A DNA stretch of 64,000 bases from the NCBI GenBank assembly GCA_018902385.1, contig JABSSW010000045.1:310001-374000 (forward strand), given 5' to 3'. The notes beneath the pieces are model-generated. The model had not been told where the DNA came from, did not search any database, and saw nothing but the letters and a program-made list of their open reading frames with translations. This document shows positions 57,418-64,000 of the stretch, piece by piece; within the stretch, counting starts at the first letter, position 1, and every line of letters starts with the position of its first letter. The translations under genes and the position numbers were made by a program. The stretch comes from Physcia stellaris (lineage: Eukaryota; Ascomycota; Lecanoromycetes; Caliciales; Physciaceae).

Positions 57418-57893
57418 TGTAGCTCTATACTTCTCGTCAAGGATTGCGACGCTGTAGAATCGATGAGATTGATGATTTACTTGACCTTAAGTAGCTTGGG
57501 AGTCGAAGGTCAGCTGGTTGGATGGAGATGCATTCGATGGTACCTGCATCCACTAAGAGGCGGGGAATAGATCCAAGCGGGCACCAGCGGGGAGGTCCCC
57601 ACCCCCACCCCCACCCCCACCCCTAGCGGAGCCAATTGACGTCCAGGAATCGAACACGCGGGGGAAGCACTTGTATTGGTATCCGAGACAAGAATATCCG
57701 TCAAACGAGGTGTGAGTTCAGATCGTTATTGATCACGAAGCCTTTGCCAGCAATAAGGTAAGAAAGCCAATAGATGCCGAAGAGGAACATAGAGTCATTG
57801 GTGGTTTTATACATGGTATCAAACGCTAAATGATATGCTGCTCCAAATCTTAACTCCAAGCGCTGTGACGGCCTTCACCTCAAGCCTTGCTTG
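57418..57893. promoter_or_regulatory. ams1 promoter and env7 3' side
   Basis: 476 bp between two minus-strand genes. Contains the C-run repeat at 57597-57623 (separate entry). No coding potential recognised. Confidence 0.5.
57597..57623 (-). repeat. G4-capable GGGGGT repeat in ams1 promoter
   Basis: Five C-runs of 4, 5, 5, 5 and 4 separated by single A bases. On the minus (ams1 coding) strand this is five G-runs with one-base T loops, an ideal parallel G-quadruplex pattern, with i-motif potential on the other strand. It ends 180 bp before the ams1 ATG. Confidence 0.85.
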
Positions 57894-59260
57894 TCATGAA
57901 TCGTCTAGAATAGCATCGTCTTCGGGAAGACTTGCCACGATATTCTCGATGATTGCGATCAGCTCGTCAATATCTGGTCTTTCTGCTGCCTCTACCTTCA
58001 AGCACCTTCTCACGACATCGCGTACAGGCTCGCTGATCCCGTGCTCGGACTTGTCAGTTGCCTTGGCCTTGGCTTTGCCATTCCGCTGCAACCCTTCGTC
58101 CGGAAATCTCCAGTCGCCACCGAGCACGCATATGCTCAGACTTCCTCCTGTCTCTTCACTTCGTGCCTCAAACGGGCTTTTGCCTGTGAGACAAGCATAT
58201 AGAGTGCAGCCAAGCGACCATATATCGACCTTGGTGTCCACGACCGAGCCCGTCTTTACATCGAAGAGTTCCGGGGCTCGATACGGCATTGTCGAATGTT
58301 CTGCAGCAGTGTCCTGAACGGCCAGCGCAAGGGATCGTGACGTAATAGGCGTTGGTGAAGGGGCTAAGGAGCCCAGATCCATCAGTACGGGAGTCCTCCC
58401 ATCGTCAGCGATCATGATGTTGCCTGTTTGTTCAGCTTCCGAACCCCAAATTTGCGTATTAGCGGTTCTTACCGGGTTTTATGTCCCTGTGCGCATAGGC
58501 GCGGGTCTCTCCCTCTTCAACCCCTTCTTGACTTTTGGTGACCTCTCCGACCATTAGCGGCTCCTGCTCGATATCCTCCTCAGCTCTTTCTGCTTCTGCA
58601 TTTCTTCGCTTTTGCTTCGCTTTGCGCTTTGCATCCTGGTCTGCCTCTGCCCCTGCTTGTCTGACATTTCGCGCCTTCTTCTGCGCGCTCGCGCCTCCTG
58701 GTGCACCTTTGACTCTGTACTGATGCATTGCCTTTAGTGCCCTGGCGACCCCCAAAAATAAGATCATTAATCTCTTCTCAGGGAATTTCGTATGGTTAAC
58801 TAGATTTGCGTTTATGGCATCCTGCAAGTTGCCTCTACGATAGTACGGTAAGAGTATATAGACGGTTTTGCTGCCAGGATCTGATCTGTCGTTGGCTGAA
58901 GCGACGGAATAGTCCACGGAAGTTATGATGTTGGGATGCGGATTGAATAGTGTGTATGCCTCCACCTCCTTCAACGCTAGTGAAACCGACTCCTGGCCGA
59001 ATGGGCATCTTATTTTCTTGAGCGCGTAGAGCTCAGAGGTAGACGTATCCTGAACCAGATAGACGTAGGAAAAGCCGCCCTGATGTCCGATTGGCCGTCA
59101 GTTGAGCCTAATGAAGCTGGATGATGTGGCTGACCTCTCCTAGTAAGCGTAGCATTTTGAAACTTCTGCTATTGATCTTGAGCTTTGGGGAGCTTGGGAA
59201 GCAGAACATGCAATTGGTGAGCGTGTAGAGTAGCTCTTTGAAATAGTACTGCATCGACAT
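57894..59260 (-). CDS. env7: Serine/threonine kinase, Env7/STK16 (NAK) family
   Basis: Membrane-associated protein kinase related to yeast Env7 (vacuole fusion) and human STK16 (Golgi). Exons 59260-59135, 59079-58473 and 58423-57894; 420 residues. The N-terminus MSMQYYFKELLYTLTNCMFC has Cys residues near the end (CMFC), plausible palmitoylation sites as in Env7. Gly loop LLGEGGFSYVYLVQD crosses the first intron; ATP Lys in LYALKKIRCPFGQESVSLAL. Catalytic loop AYAHRDIKPGNIMIADDG crosses the second intron; the metal-binding motif is MDLGSLAP, DLG instead of DFG, as in STK16. The activation segment ends MPYRAPELFDV. An insertion of about 70 charged residues (GASAQKKARNVRQAGAEADQ onward) sits between helix E and the catalytic loop. 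Confidence 0.92.
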
Positions 59261-59970
59261 TGTGGCGGTAGTGAGTGTTCAGAGTGGAAGTGGCTAAAGA
59301 GCATCAGCTGGTGACAGGGCATTTGAGTCGCCCCAGAGTAAGCATTCAATTGACAACGTGATTAGTGAGGATCTTGAATCTGCCTTGTGGGAAGGCCTTC
59401 GGACGTCTAAAGAAGCTGATCGCTTTACCATAGGTACACCAAATGGAGCTTGGCTTGTCAAGCTGTCTGATACCTATAATTAGCTCAAGGCGAGAAATCC
59501 TTGCTTGTCTCGGGACGTAGTTCCGTTAGCGTCAAGATAGTTCTATGAGGGTATTGCTTTGCAGTACGGAAAGGTACCGGAGTTTCCCTCATTTACAAGG
59601 GGGTCCAGTGGGCCAGGATCACCCAGGAGTACTCAAGAAGCATTCAGGTGGTGCAGGCCCGCACGAGAGTCACCCGCGTCGTGCGAGAATACAACAGCGC
59701 TCACCCTAGGCGGTGGAGGGGGTGATTTTGGGAAGCCCTTGGGTGCGATCAATCTGGAAATCTAATTATCATTAATTATTATTGGTTCTGCTCAACTACT
59801 TGGGTATCTGACCAGACCGCAACGCAAATATTCTACTAGAAGTATTTCAAAGAATAATCATACTAATATGTACGAGGATGCAGAAGTACAAAAAGGCGGA
59901 GAACTTCTTTCGCAAAACTTGATCCCCTCGGACGGGTTGATACCGTTCGATTCCCCCATGAGAAGCCGGA
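59261..59970. other. Intergenic, env7 promoter and CAP-Gly gene 3' side
   Basis: 710 bp between two minus-strand genes. Includes an A/T-rich stretch (59760-59790). No genes or repeats recognised. Confidence 0.5.
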
Positions 59971-62596
59971 TTAGTATGCATCATCAAAGGGGCAATCCAC
60001 GCTCTCGTGCCCATCCCGTTCACACAATGCGCACCACCTCGAAGCGTCAATCACCCCACTAGCCTTTCCAGCTACCATGTCCTGGTTCATCGGATTAGGC
60101 ATCGCTGTAGACTGCGCTCTCGGTGTAGAGTTGGAAGCAGTAGTAGCAGATGCCGGTTGCATAGGAGGGTGGTCGGCCTGCACACCCTTCAGACCTTCTG
60201 CTATCACATCTCGCCCAGTGTGTTGCGCATTTGGACCGGGTGTTAACGGCTGGCCATTCCTAGGAGGGTTGCCGAACACATTCGTACAAGTCAGAAGATC
60301 ATGGCCGGGAGCATCGCAGATTTCGCACCAAAGATTGCTCCCGTCGGTGACTTCTGAATGAGAGTCTGCTTCGGGCATTGTCTCAAGGGGAGCCGCGCGG
60401 CGATGAACCTCTGGCGACAACTGCTCCCGCCAGTCATTCGAGTTACCTCTGCTTAATCGCCCGGAACCCCTATTGCCAGGCGAGATAGTCTGCTCAGAGC
60501 GGCCATTACTACCTAAACTCGCATGTTTCTGCGCAGCACGAAGTTTCTTCAGCTCGTTTTCCAGTTCTTCTTCCCGATAGGTCTTGGCGTCTACAAGATT
60601 CTCAAGGTCCTTCACCTCACGCTCGAGCTTGTCCCGAGCTTTGCGCTCTTCGGCTAGTTGCTCATCGTTATGACCATTCGACTGTGCATGTCCGCTGTGC
60701 CTTTGCTTGGAGACTCGTTGATTCCCTGGTCTCGGACTGCCATTGTCTGGGACAGCATCACGGCTTAGCGAATGAATGATGGCTTTGAGACCCCTGATCT
60801 CGTCATCTCTTTGTTCCACTTCTCTGGAAGATCTGTGGGAATTGGCGCCTCCATCCATTGTGCTGCCTGGACTTCTTGATACCAGAGCTGCCTTTTCCCG
60901 CTCTCTCTTGAGCTCTGATCTTCCTCTCTCTACCTCACCCCTCAGGAATTCAACTTCTCCTCGGGCTTCTGCTTCTCCTCTGCGCGCGTCCTCTAGTCCC
61001 TCCTCGAGTTCCTGGACCAAGTCTTCCAATTGCTTCAACTGCTGCGCTACACTCTCAACATCGTCGCCTCTTTCTTGGTATTCTCGTAGCTCTTGCATAA
61101 GATCTTCGACCTTCTTTTCGTACACACGCTCAGTCTCCGTACTTGCCAGTTCTAACGTGTCTATTGTGCTTCTGAAGTCAGCTCGGTGAGTGTCGAAGTC
61201 AGCCGTCAGCATGGCGATTTTCTCATTCTTCTCTCTTAGTAGGCCTCGCAGATGGGCTGCATCTGCATCGTCAACACTGGTAGTTCGTGACAAACGCCCT
61301 GGCCGATCAAAGCGCTGATTAGGCATGAGTGATTGTAGCTCCGTCAAAGTTCGTTCCATCTCTGCCAAGCTCGATGCTTGCTCCTTCACTTGTTTGTCCC
61401 TTTCTTCGAGACGAAGTCTTAGGTTTTGAACGCTATCCTCTTGAGAAACACGCCTTGAACCGAATCTCGTACTTTGCGTGCTAGTACTCGTCCTAACAAA
61501 ACCAGATGGGGTATCATCTAGGTCTTCATCGAACCTCAGGTCGGGCCCAAGACGAGATTGGCTTCTTGAAGCAGGCCGATGGGTAGCTGGAGTCCGACCA
61601 CCAGCTGCTGTGGTTTTGAGCATCCGCTTTCCTGGGTCACCTGCTGCTGAATCTCTTCCACCGCGAACACTGCCTCCGAGCTTACCTGGTGTTGGACTTG
61701 GGGCATACCTCGGCGTGCCGTTGAGCCCCTTCGATAACGTGGGAGCGCCCAACGAAGGCCGTTTGGCAGGGGTGGTAGATGTAGCAAGCTGAGCTTTTCG
61801 AAGAGGCGATTCGGGACGAGGTAAAGATGGTCGAGATCGAGGCTTCAATGCCGGACTAGCAGCCCTTCCTGGCCCAACGGACTGGCTCAGCTTTGAAATC
61901 ATAGGCGTGGTTGCTGTTACATCAGCCTTCTCCCCTCGGCCCCCAAGGTTAAACGTGGTCAAAGACGGCGTAGTTGGCGTGGCTGGGGAGGAATTGTATG
62001 ATGCTGCAGGTGACAAGCGTTTGTATGCTTTGCTCGAGGGAAGAAATATGCCCGCACCAGGTATTGAAGTTGTAAAATATCGTACACTGAGCATTCAAAT
62101 CAGATAAATCTTCTACTATCGAATCCAGTTTGACCTACCCTTCAACATCACCATCATTCTTTCCCCTTGCCGCCCAGTCTTTGTTGAGCTCCACGCCAGC
62201 GAATATGCCCTTCTTGCCTTTGACCTCGCCAATGAACTTGACTATGCCATGCATACCACCAGGCACATCGACAGAGTCGCCGACATCGAGGTCTTTGTTG
62301 CCCACCACATCTCCGTTTATCGTCCTGTTGGTGCCTAGGGCAGCGGGGCGCATGGTGAACGGACTGGAATCTTCGTCCTGGCTATAAGACGCGTCGTAGT
62401 CCTCACGGCCATCCGCGATAGTAGCTAAGGCGCCGTAGCCAAGAGACGGTTTGCGTGTGGAATAAGTATCTGGCGGTTGAACTCTAAGTGAAGTGAATGC
62501 GGCGCCTAAATTGGGAGATGATGCTGTGTTGATGGCGGATTGGCCTAGAGACTGGCGAGGTCGGGCTAAAGAGCGTCGCTGTGGTGTCGAGGCCAT
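59971..62596 (-). CDS. CLIP-170-like microtubule plus-end protein (CAP-Gly, coiled coil, two zinc knuckles)
   Basis: Microtubule plus-end tracking protein of the CLIP-170/Tip1/Bik1 family, guiding nuclear positioning, dynein loading and polar growth. Exons 62596-62139 and 62086-59971 (52-nt intron); 857 residues. CAP-Gly domain at about 103-170: VGDSVDVPGGMHGIVKFIGE, KGIFAGVELNKDWAARGKND and, across the splice, DGDVEGVRYFTT; the GKNDG tubulin/EB-binding motif is intact. A basic Ser/Pro/Arg-rich region (about 190-380) should contact microtubules. Coiled coil from about 380 to 640 (NLRLRLEERDKQVKEQASSL, VEDLMQELREYQERGDDVES, LEREVKDLENLVDAKTYREE). Two CCHC knuckles end the protein, CEICDAPGHDLLTC and CALCERDGHESVDC, which in CLIP-170 bind the N-terminus or p150/LIS1-type partners. 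Called by domain order. Confidence 0.93.
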
Positions 62597-63541
62597 CCCG
62601 TCGTTTCTCGAAGTCGACGGTCCGTTGTTTATTTCTGTGCTACATCCGGCCCGAGAAGCCGTGATTTGTTGCCCTTGTTAAATCGCAGCTGCAACTCAAC
62701 TAAGACAATTCTCAGACAAGGGTATTGTACTTATTGTTTGTCGAAGGAAAGAGCGAGACCACGGCAAGTCAGAACGTGTGATGAAAACTGCAGGAATGCT
62801 TGCTCTTGCTGCATCTCGGCGAGTTCGGGCACCATCGCAGTGACCAAAGGCAAGTTTTGCCGGTTTAGTACAACACCCTCATCACCGGAGGGACCCATGG
62901 TCCACAGGTTGTCCATACTTACACACGTACGCTGATATCTCAAGAAAGGCTCTGCTTTCACTGTGCACAATATTCAGGGACTGGACATCTTCTTCGACTT
63001 TATTCTCTTTAGATCAAGAGCGCGGAAACAAGTCTCGCTCTGGGTCTCGGTCGTAGGTTCGTTTGAATCTGAGCCTCTACCGTCAACGCCAAAGTCTCTG
63101 GTTCATTCCCAGTTGGTTGGTCTCTAAGCATGGGGATAACACACCTTTTACCAGCTCACATTATTTGCAGCTGGATGGTAGATCCATTGTTACCCGTCGA
63201 ACCCTCTTCCTTGTTGTCTGAAGTCGCTCCTACGAGGCAAAATTCCGTTCATAGCTCCGCGTAGAACGTTCCATGAAGCTCTTTCAGTATCATATTATTG
63301 CGTAAGCTTGGCTCGACTTGTAGTTAGATCCAGGCTACCAAAAAGGGCCTGAGGCTTTATGTAGAATCCCCCTTTATCGAGAGTTGTCGGATGGTTGTTA
63401 ACTGCTCAGAAGACCGATTTGACGTAGCTGTTCGTGCATCCTTGGAGAGGCTAAGTCTCCCGTGTCTCTCTTCAACCATCAGAAAGCGCAAATCGCCTTG
63501 CCGGGCATTCGGGGTCTAACAAGATGAAATCCTTCAGGTCC
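62597..63541. other. Intergenic region between CAP-Gly gene and rcl1
   Basis: 945 bp between two minus-strand genes. Apart from a possible 61-codon ORF at 62731-62916 nothing is recognised. Confidence 0.5.
62731..62916 (-). CDS. Possible small protein, 61 residues
   Basis: ORF from ATG 62916 (MDNLWTMGPSGDEGVVLNRQ) to TAA at 62731. Codon choice looks coding and it contains an amphipathic helix-like stretch (VPELAEMQQEQAFLQFSSHV). I do not recognise it. A GTAAGT donor-like site lies just 5' of the ATG, so the ORF could also be part of a spliced gene. It may equally be chance. Confidence 0.25.
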   Translation of the reverse strand: MDNLWTMGPSGDEGVVLNRQNLPLVTAMVPELAEMQQEQAFLQFSSHVLTCRGLALSFDKQ

Positions 63542-64000
63542 TCAAGCAATCTTGCGTCCCACGTTACCAACGCCACGTCCGACAACGCTTACGATGAAGT
63601 CGGTCCCTTCGTCAGTCGCTTCTCGGACTCCCCACCCACTGGCTCCAAAGGCTCTTAAATCTCTCCCTAGAGAGATGACCTGCTCGTTTCCAAGAATTTC
63701 TTTTCCTACCTGCAATCGTCCAACATCCTCGGAGCCCATTGCCATTAAAATCAACATTGTTGGCACGGCAGCCAACGAAACGGTTCCACCCAGCGATATG
63801 GTCTCAAGGAGCTGGTAAGCACACTGTTGTCCCAAATCTTCGGGAGTCACACCTCCAGCAGGAGGCGAAGCGAGATCTGCTGAGTAAAGGCAACCTGTGG
63901 AAGATTCTGCTACCAGCGAAAGGCCGAAACCAATACCGGTCTTTCTCTTTGCGTTGAGGTCCGATGTGTTCGCTTGGGGTAGCAATGGCGCCGAAGAAAC
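63542..64000 (-). CDS. rcl1: RNA 3'-terminal phosphate cyclase-like protein Rcl1, 5' end beyond window
   Basis: Nucleolar 18S rRNA processing factor that works with Bms1 in the small-subunit processome; related to RNA cyclase. Only the C-terminal 152 residues are in the window, in one open frame running off base 64000. Recognised by KTGIGFGLSLVAESSTGCLY, GGVTPEDLGQQCAYQLLETI, LILMAMGSEDVGRLQVGKEI and VISLGRDLRAFGASGWGVRE. The C-terminus ends with an Arg/Gly/Val-rich tail (SVVGRGVGNVGRKIA). Rcl1 lacks the cyclase active-site His; that region is not visible here. Confidence 0.9.
   Translation of the reverse strand, partial: VSSAPLLPQANTSDLNAKRKTGIGFGLSLVAESSTGCLYSADLASPPAGGVTPEDLGQQCAYQLLETISLGGTVSLAAVPTMLILMAMGSEDVGRLQVGKEILGNEQVISLGRDLRAFGASGWGVREATDEGTDFIVSVVGRGVGNVGRKIA

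Noticed and set aside
57640-57670. T-loop-like sequence (GTTCGATTCC on the minus strand)
   Set aside because: Flanks do not pair as a T-arm and no acceptor or anticodon arm can be drawn.
1-64000. Transposons, viral relics, CRISPR arrays, secondary-metabolite cluster
   Set aside because: No transposase, reverse transcriptase, capsid, long terminal or inverted repeats, spacer arrays or core biosynthetic enzymes were seen on either strand.

Overview
This 64 kb window comes from a filamentous ascomycete (Pezizomycotina). The genes are dense and lie on both strands. They are broken by short introns, nearly all 47-70 nt with GT-AG ends, and the protein families are typical of moulds (Snt2, KexB, Yth1, Vps53, Snx4, Tvp38, Rcl1, a flavodoxin-like quinone reductase). 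I could not fix the class. I see no transposon, viral relic, CRISPR array or convincing tRNA/rRNA gene. It reads as ordinary core chromosome with 23 well-supported genes, two of them cut by the window edges, plus two weaker small ORFs.

Layout. 1-2039 (-): 3' part of a sulfate permease. 3137-8783 (-): Snt2 chromatin regulator. 9900-13336 (+): HELQ/POLQ-type helicase without a polymerase. 13792-14688 (+): WrbA/Pst2-type NAD(P)H:quinone oxidoreductase with an unusual downstream reading frame. 15415-16260 (-): Yth1/CPSF30. 17097-18391 (+): GH18 chitinase. 18812-21629 (+): Vps53. 22567-24002 (-): DUF1776 protein. 24391-25681 (+): Wss1-type protease. 26016-31895 (-): very long PhoD-like phosphatase. 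32627-35231 (+): kexin KexB. 35867-36250 (+): small hypothetical. 36621-38109 (-): Snx4. 38750-40026 (-): Tvp38. 41144-43506 (+): secreted protein of unknown function. 44236-45606 (+): disordered protein. 45859-46635 (-): mitochondrial-type adenylate kinase. 47133-48899 (+): LETM1-like. 49542-51903 (+): CCCH-SMR protein. 52496-53619 (+): thioredoxin reductase. 53987-57417 (-): alpha-mannosidase. 57894-59260 (-): Env7/STK16 kinase. 59971-62596 (-): CLIP-170-like CAP-Gly protein. 63542-64000 (-): 3' part of Rcl1.

Several genes fall in shared themes. KexB, Vps53 (GARP), Snx4 and Tvp38 all act in traffic between late Golgi and endosomes. HELQ-like helicase and Wss1 are DNA-repair proteins. The quinone reductase and thioredoxin reductase are redox enzymes. 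There is no evidence of a gene cluster in the biosynthetic sense.

The most striking observation is at the quinone reductase. Its TGA stop is followed directly by CTAG, the context known for efficient stop-codon read-through. The same frame then stays open for 60 codons of low-complexity, charged sequence and ends in a CaaX box (Cys-Glu-Ile-Leu) with a second Cys just upstream. This looks like a read-through switch that would make a small share of the enzyme prenylated and membrane-bound. The promoter of the same gene carries a cluster of perfect GGTAC-centred palindromes. A second cross-cutting observation is that Yth1 and thioredoxin reductase are each out of frame by single bases at C or G runs in GC-rich sequence, most simply explained as homopolymer sequencing errors.
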